Origin: Cytophagaceae bacterium
Lineage (GTDB): Bacteria; Bacteroidota; Bacteroidia; Cytophagales; Spirosomataceae
Length of the DNA stretch: 8,203 bases
Assembly (NCBI GenBank): GCA_947459055.1
Contig: CANHCG010000061.1
Span: 1 to 8,203 of the forward strand
Direction: 5' to 3'
The notes beneath the pieces were generated by a model, which saw nothing but the letters and a program-made list of their open reading frames with translations, did no database searches and was not told where the DNA came from. Position 1 is the first letter of the stretch; every line of letters begins with the position of its first letter. Of this stretch, positions 1 through 7,583 are shown in pieces. The position numbers and the translations under genes are program-made.

Positions 1-1
1 A

Positions 2-67
2 AAAGTCTCCGACTTGCAGGTTTTCAATAAAACCGCCTTTGTCGATTCGCTCTTCGCAAAAAAATAA
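2..67 (+). CDS. C-terminal fragment of an unidentified protein (5' end outside window)
   Basis: The frame starting at base 2 is open from the window edge to a TAA at 65-67 and encodes 21 residues ending in AFVDSLFAKK. Another plus-strand frame closes at 28-30. The stop falls directly against the glnS stop codon on the other strand, which is what a tightly packed convergent gene pair would look like. The fragment is too short to assign a family. It could be a chance open frame, because 63 coding bases without a stop is weak evidence alone. The exact abutment and the unremarkable residue composition favour a real gene tail. Confidence 0.45.
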   Translation, partial: KVSDLQVFNKTAFVDSLFAKK

Positions 68-1738
68 TTATTTATTTTGTTCCTTAGCCCAGGTATCTTT
101 TAAGGTAACCGTCCGATTAAATACCAAACGCTCCGCTGTCGAATCAGGATCCAAGCAATAATAGCCTTTTCGTATAAATTGAACTGCTTCGCCTATTTCT
201 GCCTCACGCAAACTCGGTTCCACATAGACTTTATCTAGGACTTGCAACGAATCAGGATTGATGAACTTTAAAAAATCATCCCCTAACTCGGAAGCATCCT
301 CCACAATCAAAAGGCGATCAAACAAGCGAACCTCCGCCTCTACCGCATGGGGAATGGATACCCAATGAATGGTTCCTTTGACATGAATTCCTGAAGTGTC
401 TTGTCCAGATTTGCTGTTAGGCAAATATTGAGCATGAATTTCCTTCACAGAACCATCCGGATTTAATTCAAAATGGTCACATTGGATGATATAAGCGCCT
501 TTGAGTCGAACCAAAAGCCCAGGTCCCAAGCGGAAAAACTTCTTCGGTGGATCCACCATGAAATCTTCGCGTTCGATATATAGTTCTTTTGAAAAGGGAA
601 CAATGCGTTTTCCCGAGTCTAGATCTTCCGGATTGTTTTCGATGGCCAAATCCTCTACTTGTCCATCTGGATAATTCGTAATCACTAATTTGACAGGATC
701 TAAAACAGCCATTACGCGGTCCGCACTTTTATTCAAATCCTCCCGAATACAAAATTCTAATAAACTTAAATCAATTAAATTGTCGCGTTTCGCCACACCG
801 ATCCGATCGCAAAAATTTCGAATGGAGGCGGCGGTGAAGCCACGCCGACGTAAACCCGAAATCGTAGGCATGCGCGGATCGTCCCATCCATGAACGATTT
901 TTTCATTGACCAATTGCAGTAATTTCCGCTTACTCATCACCGTATGCGATAAATTCAAGCGCGCAAATTCATATTGATGGGAGGCGAAAATAGCTAGTTT
1001 ATCAATAAACCAATCATATAAGGGCCGATGCACATCGAATTCCAATGTACAAATCGAATGCGTAATCCCTTCCATCGAATCACTTTGACCATGGGCAAAA
1101 TCGTACATCGGATAAATACACCAGGCATTTCCGGTCCGGTGATGTGCTACATGACGAATCCGGTACATCAAAGGATCGCGCATGTGCATGTTTGAATGAG
1201 CCATGTCGATTTTTGCCCGAAGCACCTTGGCGCCATCAGGATATTTTCCAGCCCGCATATCCTGAAATAATGCGATATTTTCATCTACCGAACGATTCCG
1301 AAAAGGACTTTCGGTACCAGCACTCGTGGGGGTTCCTTTTTGGGCTGCAATTTCCTCCGCTGAGGAATCATCCACATAGGCTAAGGATTTTTTAATCAAC
1401 TCCAGCGCGAATTCATATAATTGTTCGAAATAATTCGAGGCATATAATTCGTTGGCCCAAGTAAAACCAAGCCATGAAACATCTTTTTTAATTGACTCCA
1501 CGTATTCGGTTTCCTCGGTCATCGGATTCGTGTCATCAAAACGCAAATTGGTTTTACCACCAAACTTTTGCGCAAGTCCAAAATTCAAACATATACTTTT
1601 CGCGTGACCTATGTGCAAGTAGCCATTCGGTTCAGGAGGAAAACGGGTAAAGATTCCTTGAGGATATTGTCCAGCAGCTAAATTTTCTTGGACAATTTCT
1701 TCTAAAAAATTCAATGATTTGGGCTTGGAATCTTCCAT
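68..1738 (-). CDS. glnS: Glutaminyl-tRNA synthetase (GlnRS)
   Basis: This cytoplasmic class I aminoacyl-tRNA synthetase attaches glutamine to tRNA-Gln using ATP. The 556-residue product is full length; the E. coli enzyme is about 554. The Rossmann catalytic domain opens with the HIGH signature in PPEPNGYLHIGH (residues 34-45) and closes with the KMSKS-type loop VMSKRKL (267-273), the GlnRS form of that motif. CIYPMYDFAH (207-216) and EGITHSICTLEF (223-234) are conserved GlnRS active-site segments. WDDPRMPTISGLRRRG and the region after about residue 340 match the helical and beta-barrel anticodon-binding part, ending with FNRTV.LKDTWAK. No YqeY-like fusion is present. ATG at 1738 fits the family's short N terminus. 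The gene is convergent with the fragment at its 3' end and divergent from the T9SS gene. Bacterial GlnRS is generally held to derive from eukaryotes. Its presence implies direct glutaminylation, though a GatCAB route elsewhere in the genome is not excluded. Confidence 0.98.
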   Translation of the reverse strand: MEDSKPKSLNFLEEIVQENLAAGQYPQGIFTRFPPEPNGYLHIGHAKSICLNFGLAQKFGGKTNLRFDDTNPMTEETEYVESIKKDVSWLGFTWANELYASNYFEQLYEFALELIKKSLAYVDDSSAEEIAAQKGTPTSAGTESPFRNRSVDENIALFQDMRAGKYPDGAKVLRAKIDMAHSNMHMRDPLMYRIRHVAHHRTGNAWCIYPMYDFAHGQSDSMEGITHSICTLEFDVHRPLYDWFIDKLAIFASHQYEFARLNLSHTVMSKRKLLQLVNEKIVHGWDDPRMPTISGLRRRGFTAASIRNFCDRIGVAKRDNLIDLSLLEFCIREDLNKSADRVMAVLDPVKLVITNYPDGQVEDLAIENNPEDLDSGKRIVPFSKELYIEREDFMVDPPKKFFRLGPGLLVRLKGAYIIQCDHFELNPDGSVKEIHAQYLPNSKSGQDTSGIHVKGTIHWVSIPHAVEAEVRLFDRLLIVEDASELGDDFLKFINPDSLQVLDKVYVEPSLREAEIGEAVQFIRKGYYCLDPDSTAERLVFNRTVTLKDTWAKEQNK

Positions 1739-1773
1739 GAACGCGATAATTGATTAGGATGAAAATAGAACCT

Positions 1774-1804
1774 CAAAAATAAACATTATTTATACATCTT
1801 ACAT
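1774..1804 (-). promoter_or_regulatory. Candidate promoter of glnS
   Basis: Read on the minus strand, TATTTTTG (1781 down to 1774) is a perfect match to the Bacteroidota -7 consensus TAnnTTTG. The -33 position 20 bp upstream (1804-1802) reads ATG rather than TTG, so that half is weak. Initiation would fall near 1767-1770, giving a leader of about 30 nt. The region is AT-rich, so a chance -7 match is possible. Confidence 0.45.
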
Positions 1805-1853
1805 AATAAGAGTTAAATATTAGCGTTTTGTAAAATATCGCCAAAAAGATGAC

Positions 1854-1913
1854 CAATTGATAAATTTCTTCTTTAATTTGAAAAAAAATATTTAACTTGT
1901 CAATTGAAAAATT
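1854..1913 (+). repeat. Pair of near-identical 13-bp direct repeats upstream of the T9SS protein gene
   Basis: CAATTGATAAATT (1854-1866) and CAATTGAAAAATT (1901-1913) match at 12 of 13 positions with starts 47 bp apart. The CAATTG core is itself palindromic. The second copy lies just upstream of the candidate -7 region of the 1959 gene. Binding sites for a regulator are possible, but the surrounding AT-richness makes a chance pair plausible. Confidence 0.3.
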
Positions 1914-1930
1914 AAGCATTGATTTCTTTG
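1897..1930 (+). promoter_or_regulatory. Weak candidate promoter of the T9SS protein gene
   Basis: TTG at 1897-1899 and TTTCTTTG at 1923-1930 (one mismatch to TAnnTTTG) are separated by 23 bp, the long end of the accepted spacing. Initiation near 1936-1938 would leave a leader of about 20 nt, ending in the A-rich stretch CCTAAAAA just before the ATG. No better pair was found in 1782-1958. Confidence 0.3.
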
Positions 1931-1958
1931 CATATCTACTCAAATTATTTCCTAAAAA

Positions 1959-4256
1959 ATGAATACATTTTTAAAGTTCACCCTGACAGCCTGCCTAATT
2001 TCCTTAGGCTTCACAATGTTTGCGCAAACGCCTAAAATTAATGGGTCAACTGCGGCAGAAATTCATGGCTATACTGGCAAATCTGTCAAATTTGAAGCCT
2101 CAGGATGCCCAACGACCTCGATTTATGTATGGAAATATTCCACTAAATCGGTTTCGACACAAGATACTTGGGCTGGTGCATTTCAAACAGGGTCAGGTAC
2201 GGGAGAAAATCCGGTAACAGCTTTTACCGTTCCTTTAGGAGGACCTTCTGATCCGAATCAACCAGAAATTCATTCGCCTTTAGTTTATACCGTAAATTGC
2301 AAGGACACCACATCAAATATTGTTAGTCCTTCATCGGCCAAAGTTACTGTTTTTATGGTGCGTCCATCTTACAGACCGGCTGATATTGTCCCGTCTCAAC
2401 GTGTTTGTACCAATGTAACTAATCCAGCTAGTGGAAGTATTGTTTTAAGTGCCTATGGATGTAAGCAATCAATTACATGGACCTTACCAAATGGACAAAC
2501 AATGGTAACGAATTCAAACGATTTACGAGTTGAATTTTCTGACCCTAAGTTCACCAATGGAAACTATGCGGCGGAATGTAACTATCCTTCGGTTACCAAC
2601 GAAAATACTGCAGATGTAATTGTCGGTTTGAAGTCTCAAAAAACGTTGGAATTCAACATCAAAAAAGCTTTTCGTTTAGATCGTACCGTTAATATCACGG
2701 GTACCGGTAAGACAAATGGTACAGGTACCACACAAGAGATTTGCAAGGGCACACTCAATACACTGACTTGGGATATCCCAAGTACATACTTAGATAAATT
2801 TGGTTTCCAATGGTTAAAAGATAATTCAGGACAAATTGGTTCTGCGGCTGTTGCTCCATTCCCTAACACGAATACGATGCAAGCTAGCATTCCAGGTACT
2901 TATCGTCTTCGAATTACTGCAGATGCAGCATGCGGAGGTGTACAAGATTCCAATCCAATTACGATTAGTATTGTAGATTTACCTAAGCCTAGTATAGCCG
3001 GAAATTCATCTTATTGCTTAGATGGAACAACCTCTTTATCTGTAGATGAAGCATCACTTACACAGAATGTAGGATACTTAGGAGTAACAAAACCAGCGTC
3101 TTACACATGGTACGTAAATGGAGTGGAGGATGCGACCTTAGGAGCTAGTTCTAGCATTACATTGAATAAAAATGTTAAAATTCAAGTTGGTTATATGTCT
3201 AATGCCAATTGCCCATCTGAATTATCTTCTGAAGTGGCCGTTGTAAATTATGAGCGCCCAGCTACGCCAACCATTACAGCCAAAACAAAATTAGGATTCT
3301 GCTTAGGCACACCGATCGCAGCCGTCTTAGAGTCCTCTAAAAATACTACGGGAGGCACCATTTATGAGTGGAGTACTACCGCTTCTACTGCAAGTGTAAA
3401 TATCGATAAAGCAGGTTTATATACCGTTCGGGTTAAAGATGATAATGGATGTTTCTCATTGTTCTCTGCTCCAACCGAAGTAAAGGTACTTCCATTGCCA
3501 GCTGCGCCAGTTATCGCAGCAAACTCAGCTACTATTTTCTGTACCAAATCAGATGCAGGAGCCATCAATGCAGTTTCAATTACAGCTACATCAGCGAATG
3601 ACGTTATTTGGAGCACATCCTTTCAAGGAAAGGTATTAGCAGATGTGAAAAATAGCGGTACATATTCAGCAACTGCGAAGGATGCGAATGGATGTATATC
3701 ACTTGTATCTAACTCAGTAAAAGTAGTAAACCAACCAAATCCAAGTTTAGGATCTGCTTCCATCGCCAAAGAAGGTGTGTATAACTTAAAAGCTTTAAAT
3801 TTCCCTGCTTCAGATGGTTCAGGAACCGCTGGGGATTTTGAATGGAAATTTGGCTCAAGTATATTAAATTCTAAGGTAGCCGTTGCCAAAGTTTTATCCG
3901 GTGGCGATTATACGGCACGTCGTAAATACAACTACACAATTGATGGAACCACATTAACATGTTTCACAGATGCGGTACGTTATTCATATGGTGTAGATCC
4001 TGAATTCAAAGGGGTAGCGATTTATCCGAACCCAATCACTGGCTCAAAGGTTAACATCCAAACCCTTGAAGATTGGTCTAGCGCCGAAGTAACCATTTAT
4101 GACATGGTAGGCCGTCCGGTGTATAGCGGAAGATTAGGAAGTACTGAATTAGCCAATGAATTAAATGTAAATGGGTTAGGAAATGGCATTTACATTGTTC
4201 AAATCAAAGGAAGCGGTGAAAAATCATTCATCAGCAAAGTAATTGTGAACAAATAA
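1959..4256 (+). CDS. Exported multi-domain Ig-like protein with T9SS type A C-terminal sorting domain
   Basis: This is a 765-residue secreted or surface-attached protein. Residues 1-22 form a Sec signal peptide (hydrophobic 8-22, likely cleaved at MFA|Q). The middle is a chain of roughly 80-95-residue Ig-like/PKD-like beta modules, approximately 24-135, 136-225, 258-340, 341-432, 433-511, 512-593 and 594-675. The later ones share a pattern: a Pro-rich entry (LPKPSI, RPATPTI, LPAAPVI), a Cys ten or so residues on, a central Trp (YTWYVNG, YEWSTT, VIWSTS) and a closing G.Y....KD.NGC (KDDNGC 493-498, KDANGC 574-579). Residues 241-260 are a Gly/Thr-rich linker. The tail from about 680 is a T9SS sorting domain: YPNP (689-692), a central VTIYDMVGRPVYSG, GNGIYIVQI (741-749) and a Lys-rich end (SKVIVNK). 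By family knowledge this tail directs outer-membrane export and is cleaved. No catalytic motif is visible, so an adhesin or structural role is inference. The ATG at 1959 directly precedes the signal peptide. Confidence 0.9.
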   Translation: MNTFLKFTLTACLISLGFTMFAQTPKINGSTAAEIHGYTGKSVKFEASGCPTTSIYVWKYSTKSVSTQDTWAGAFQTGSGTGENPVTAFTVPLGGPSDPNQPEIHSPLVYTVNCKDTTSNIVSPSSAKVTVFMVRPSYRPADIVPSQRVCTNVTNPASGSIVLSAYGCKQSITWTLPNGQTMVTNSNDLRVEFSDPKFTNGNYAAECNYPSVTNENTADVIVGLKSQKTLEFNIKKAFRLDRTVNITGTGKTNGTGTTQEICKGTLNTLTWDIPSTYLDKFGFQWLKDNSGQIGSAAVAPFPNTNTMQASIPGTYRLRITADAACGGVQDSNPITISIVDLPKPSIAGNSSYCLDGTTSLSVDEASLTQNVGYLGVTKPASYTWYVNGVEDATLGASSSITLNKNVKIQVGYMSNANCPSELSSEVAVVNYERPATPTITAKTKLGFCLGTPIAAVLESSKNTTGGTIYEWSTTASTASVNIDKAGLYTVRVKDDNGCFSLFSAPTEVKVLPLPAAPVIAANSATIFCTKSDAGAINAVSITATSANDVIWSTSFQGKVLADVKNSGTYSATAKDANGCISLVSNSVKVVNQPNPSLGSASIAKEGVYNLKALNFPASDGSGTAGDFEWKFGSSILNSKVAVAKVLSGGDYTARRKYNYTIDGTTLTCFTDAVRYSYGVDPEFKGVAIYPNPITGSKVNIQTLEDWSSAEVTIYDMVGRPVYSGRLGSTELANELNVNGLGNGIYIVQIKGSGEKSFISKVIVNK

Positions 4257-4274
4257 TTTCAATAGCAACTTACT

Positions 4275-4303
4275 AAAAGCCACCCGTAACGGTGGCTTTT
4301 TTT
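4275..4303 (+). terminator. Intrinsic terminator after the T9SS protein gene
   Basis: AAAAGCCACC (4275-4284) pairs perfectly with GGTGGCTTTT (4291-4300) around a 6-nt loop, and a seven-T run covers 4297-4303. It begins 18 bp past the stop codon. This is a textbook Rho-independent terminator on the plus strand. It stands only 14 bp before the next start codon. Confidence 0.92.
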
Positions 4304-4317
4304 ATGTAAAAATCACT

Positions 4318-5358
4318 ATGAGAATACTCATTACCCTCCTATTGTTCATTTCATTGAGTAGCAATGCCCAATGGATACCATTAGGACTCGAAACACAATC
4401 ATCTTTCCGTGCCATCAAGGCTTATAAAAATCATATTTGGATTGGAGGTACGAAAGGAACCGTTATTCATTCGGCAGACCAAGGGAATAGTTGGTCAATC
4501 CAACAAGTAGCTGGGGCCGAGAAATTAGACTTCAGAGATCTAGCCATTCTCAATGATCAAGAAGTAATCCTCATGAGTGCTGGCTTATCCCAAGAAAAGG
4601 CTGCAAAGCTATATAAAACAACTAATGGCGGACAAACCTGGGAAATCCTATATGAAACAAATGAACCCGGTTATTTCTTTGATGCCATCACATGGAATAC
4701 CAAAAGCCTAGATGGATTAATCGTTGCAGACCCCAAGGATGGAAAATTTTCTTTTTTCAAATTGACAGACAAAGGTAAAAAGATAGAACTGCAAACTGCT
4801 ATTCAATTTCCATCGTTGTTAACCCGAGAAGCGGCTTTTGCGGCTAGTGGATCTAGTTTAATTTCAAAGCCTTCAAATGACTATTTCTTAGTTACCGGCG
4901 GATCACAAAAAGCTAGAATATATCAAAGTAAGGATAAAGGAAGGAATTGGATAACGCGTGCTGAAGTTTGTTGCACCGACTCCAGTAGTGGATTTTTTAG
5001 CATCGCCGCGAAAAACAAACAACATCTAATGGCTGCCGGAGGTAATTATTTACGGATTCATGAAAATACGCTACCTATGATGGAATCCATCGATGGGGGC
5101 AAAAAATGGAGTCCCTTAGCCAATTCCCCAGATTTTTACATTGAAAAAATCGTCTATAGTAAGCCCTATTGGATCGTTACAGGACCCAGTCGGAGCGCTG
5201 CGTATCATGAAGAGTTAAAGGAATGGAGAAAGCTACCCGAAAGTCATTTTCATAACATCATTCAGGTAAAGAATATGTTAATTGGGGTAGGAGGAAAAGG
5301 GCAATTAGGTAAACTCCCAATTGCCCAAATCGATGCTTTATTTCTTTCTAAAAAATAA
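4318..5358 (+). CDS. Exported Asp-box / YCF48-like beta-propeller protein, function unknown
   Basis: The 346-residue product has a Sec signal peptide (residues 1-17, likely cleaved at SNA|Q), followed by a beta-propeller marked by four Asp-box/BNR motifs of the S.D.G..W type: SADQGNSW (52-59), TTNGGQTW (101-108), SKDKGRNW (204-211) and SIDGGKKW (257-264). The spacing and the FRAI...IWIGGTKGTVIHS opening resemble the BNR/YCF48 (HCF136-like) proteins common in Bacteroidota and often labelled oxidoreductase without biochemical support. Sialidase catalytic residues are not evident, so I would not call it a sialidase. There is no T9SS tail, so a periplasmic location is the likeliest. It follows the T9SS gene by 61 bp on the same strand, beyond a strong terminator and with no convincing promoter of its own. 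Its last 21 bp overlap der on the opposite strand. ATG at 4318 is the only start that retains the signal peptide. Confidence 0.85.
   Translation: MRILITLLLFISLSSNAQWIPLGLETQSSFRAIKAYKNHIWIGGTKGTVIHSADQGNSWSIQQVAGAEKLDFRDLAILNDQEVILMSAGLSQEKAAKLYKTTNGGQTWEILYETNEPGYFFDAITWNTKSLDGLIVADPKDGKFSFFKLTDKGKKIELQTAIQFPSLLTREAAFAASGSSLISKPSNDYFLVTGGSQKARIYQSKDKGRNWITRAEVCCTDSSSGFFSIAAKNKQHLMAAGGNYLRIHENTLPMMESIDGGKKWSPLANSPDFYIEKIVYSKPYWIVTGPSRSAAYHEELKEWRKLPESHFHNIIQVKNMLIGVGGKGQLGKLPIAQIDALFLSKK
5295..5326 (-). terminator. Candidate terminator of the era-der operon
   Basis: Reading the minus strand past the der stop, GGGCAATT (5326-5319) pairs perfectly with AATTGCCC (5306-5299) across a 12-nt loop. 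TTTT (5298-5295) and then a pyrimidine-rich stretch follow. The stem starts 12 bp after the der stop codon. The short T run and long loop make it a moderate candidate. It lies inside the 3' coding part of the opposing propeller gene. Confidence 0.45.
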
Positions 5359-6660
5359 AGAAATAGGAGTTCCGTCTAATTTAAACGCCTTCCGCATTTG
5401 ATTTTCCAAATAGCGCTCATAACTTTCCTTAATGTATTGAGGCAAATTACAAAAGAAAATAAAGGTTGGATAAGGCGTGGAAACCTGCGTACAATATTTG
5501 ATTTTGATGTACTTCCCTTTCCAAGCGGGAGGTGGGTAACTTTGAATTACGTCCAACATTACGTCATTTAATTTAGACGTCGAGATCTTTTGAGAACGGT
5601 TTTCATAGACTTCTAACATCTTTTCCAACACTTGGAAAATACGCTTCTTCTCCATTACCGACGTAAAAATAACCGGCATATAATTAATCGGCGCTAATCG
5701 CTCCTTAATCGCATTCTCTAATTTAACAGCCGTATTCGTGTCCTTTGCCACCAAGTCCCACTTATTCACCATGAGGACAATGCCTTTTTTAGCCTTATCC
5801 GCCATACTGATAATATTCATATCCTGCGCCTCTAAACCCGTTAATGGATCAATCGTGGTTGCATCGATCAAAATAATCGCAATGTCACACTCCTCCAAGG
5901 CTTTAATCGAACGCAAGACTGAATAATATTCGATATTATCGTCGATACGTGCCTTCCGACGAATTCCCGCCGTATCTGTGATGATGAAATCTTTGCCATA
6001 CAAGGTATACCGATTTTGAATCGCATCCCGGGTAGTTCCAGCCATATCTGTTACAATCGAACGATCACGGCCTAACAAGGCATTTAAAAAGGAGGATTTA
6101 CCCACATTTGGCCGACCTAAAATCGCCACACGAGGAACACCCGCCTCCGGATTTTCAACGCCCTCATCGATAAAATGAGAAACCATTTCATCGAGCATGT
6201 CCCCTGTTCCGCTTCCGCTTTCTGCGGCAATTGGAAATGGATCCCCTAAACCCAACTCATAAAATTCGGCGGCAGCAAAGGCTTTTTCGTGTGTATCTGC
6301 TTTATTGGCTATCAATAGAACGGGTTTCTTTGACTTACGAAGCACTTTGGCAAAATCCTTATCTAAATCTGTTAATCCGGTTTGGCAATCGACCACAAAC
6401 AATAGAACGGCGGCCTCTTCGATAGCTAATTCCACTTGTTCGCGAATCGCACCTTCAAAAATATCCTCAGACCCATGCACATAGCCGCCCGTATCGATGA
6501 CTGTAAAAAACTTACCTGTCCACTGGCCATATCCATAATGACGATCCCGAGTCACCCCGGAAAGATTGTCCATAATGGCTTTCTTTTGTTCAATCAATCG
6601 ATTGAAAAGTGTTGACTTCCCCACATTAGGCCGACCTACAATTGCAATAATATTTGACAT
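5338..6660 (-). CDS. der: Ribosome-assembly GTPase Der (EngA)
   Basis: Der is the tandem-domain GTPase needed for late 50S subunit assembly. At 440 residues it is a normal length for the family. Domain G1 has the P loop GRPNVGKS (9-16), switch VTRDR, DTGG (56-59) and NKAD (119-122). Domain G2 has GRPNVGKS (182-189), TTRD (209-212), DTAGIRRK (229-236) and NKWD (299-302). The KH-like domain fills about 350-440 and ends with the characteristic GTPISLFFRKK. The G5 positions are slightly off the usual SA form (IAAES around 144-148, FTSVM 332-336), which may be normal for the lineage. ATG at 6660 lies directly before the first strand, so no alternative start is needed. It begins 11 bp after the era stop and is presumably co-transcribed with era. 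Its 3' end overlaps the convergent propeller gene by 21 bp. Confidence 0.98.
   Translation of the reverse strand: MSNIIAIVGRPNVGKSTLFNRLIEQKKAIMDNLSGVTRDRHYGYGQWTGKFFTVIDTGGYVHGSEDIFEGAIREQVELAIEEAAVLLFVVDCQTGLTDLDKDFAKVLRKSKKPVLLIANKADTHEKAFAAAEFYELGLGDPFPIAAESGSGTGDMLDEMVSHFIDEGVENPEAGVPRVAILGRPNVGKSSFLNALLGRDRSIVTDMAGTTRDAIQNRYTLYGKDFIITDTAGIRRKARIDDNIEYYSVLRSIKALEECDIAIILIDATTIDPLTGLEAQDMNIISMADKAKKGIVLMVNKWDLVAKDTNTAVKLENAIKERLAPINYMPVIFTSVMEKKRIFQVLEKMLEVYENRSQKISTSKLNDVMLDVIQSYPPPAWKGKYIKIKYCTQVSTPYPTFIFFCNLPQYIKESYERYLENQMRKAFKLDGTPISLFFRKK
5339..5365. repeat. 9-bp perfect inverted repeat across the overlapping stops of der and the propeller gene
   Basis: TATTTCTTT (5339-5347) and AAAGAAATA (5357-5365) are perfect reverse complements with a 9-nt A-rich spacer. 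The repeat covers both stop codons (minus-strand TAA at 5340-5338, plus-strand TAA at 5356-5358). No T run follows on either strand and only one pair is G-C, so it is not a canonical terminator. Confidence 0.6.
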
Positions 6661-6671
6661 TTCTTTTGAAA

Positions 6672-7574
6672 TTAATCGAGCGTATACCCGAATGAACGCA
6701 ATTTATCAGCTTTCCCGCGCCAGTCTGGCTCCACCTTCACAAATTGCTCTAAAAATACTTGTTTACCAAAAAACTTCTCCAATTCAGCACGGGCCTGAAT
6801 CCCCACTTTTTTTATACTTTCTCCCTTATGACCAATCAAAATAGCGCGCTGGGAAACACGCTCCACATAAATTTCCGAAGAAATCCGAATGATTTTTTCC
6901 TCTTCTTTAAAGGCCGTCACCACCACTTCACAGGAATAGGGAATTTCCTTTTTGTAATTCAAAAAGATTTTCTCCCGAATCATCTCTGCGGCAAAAAATC
7001 GCTCAGGCTTATCGGTTAACTCATCTTTATCAAAAAATGGCGGATGCACAGGCAATTGATTCACCACATGCGTAAATATTTCCTCCAAATGAACCTTCTC
7101 TTGCGCTGAAATTGGCAAAACAGGTTTTCCAGGAAAGACCCCTTGCCAATAACTCAAACATTCTTGTAATCGCTCCGAATCAACTAAATCGATTTTATTC
7201 ACTAAAACCAAAATCGGAGTTTCTGTTTGATCCTTCCAACTGGTCAAAAATTCCAAATCCTCATAGGTATCAAACACATCTGTCACATACAACACCACAT
7301 CAGCATCTTCCAACGAATTTCGAACAAACTGCATCATGGATTTGTGCAATTCGTATTTTGGTAATAAAACCCCAGGTGTATCCGAATAAACAATTTGATA
7401 TTCTGTACCATCTTGGACACCATTCAGCATTCCAAGGATTCTATGGCGGGTTGTTTGGGCTTTTGAACTAACAATGGACAAGCGTTCTCCGACAAGAGCA
7501 TTCATCAACGTACTTTTGCCTACATTGGGTTTTCCTATAATACTTATAAAACCAGCCTTGTGTTGATGATCCAT
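6672..7574 (-). CDS. era: GTPase Era, 16S rRNA-binding 30S assembly factor
   Basis: Era binds the 3' end of 16S rRNA and acts in 30S subunit maturation. From the ATG at 7574 the product is 300 residues, typical for the family. Numbered from that Met, the GTPase domain shows GKPNVGKS (14-21), the switch AQTTRHRI (39-46), DTPG (65-68), NKID (126-129) and the G5 ISA (155-157). The C-terminal KH domain carries ILIGHKGESIKKVG (245-258) with the RNA-binding GxxG loop GHKG. The frame extends four codons upstream to a TTG at 7586, but ATG is preferred: the protein then begins MDHQHKAGF, close to the usual Era start. The TTG also lies inside a perfect -7 promoter box, so it would not be transcribed from that promoter. 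era is 11 bp upstream of der and divergent from the initiator tRNA. Confidence 0.97.
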   Translation of the reverse strand: MDHQHKAGFISIIGKPNVGKSTLMNALVGERLSIVSSKAQTTRHRILGMLNGVQDGTEYQIVYSDTPGVLLPKYELHKSMMQFVRNSLEDADVVLYVTDVFDTYEDLEFLTSWKDQTETPILVLVNKIDLVDSERLQECLSYWQGVFPGKPVLPISAQEKVHLEEIFTHVVNQLPVHPPFFDKDELTDKPERFFAAEMIREKIFLNYKKEIPYSCEVVVTAFKEEEKIIRISSEIYVERVSQRAILIGHKGESIKKVGIQARAELEKFFGKQVFLEQFVKVEPDWRGKADKLRSFGYTLD

Positions 7575-7583
7575 AATTTTTAA

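Noticed and set aside
19..34. Inverted repeat GGTTTT-CAAT-AAAACC as a glnS terminator
   Set aside because: The stem is six mostly A-T pairs with no T run after it on either strand, and it falls within the probable coding tail of the neighbouring gene.
1144..1395. 83-codon plus-strand open frame inside glnS
   Set aside because: It is antisense to conserved GlnRS sequence, with no promoter or family signature.
2695..2735. Repeated GGTACC/GGTACA units within the T9SS gene
   Set aside because: They encode a Gly/Thr-rich linker. The repetition follows the amino-acid bias and does not suggest a mobile or regulatory repeat.
6566..6844. 92-codon plus-strand frame across the era-der junction
   Set aside because: It is antisense to the Der P loop and the Era C terminus. 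Its sequence is explained by those genes.
7112..7471. 119-codon plus-strand open frame inside era
   Set aside because: It lies wholly antisense to the conserved GTPase domain of Era and its product has no recognisable family features. It is a shadow frame.
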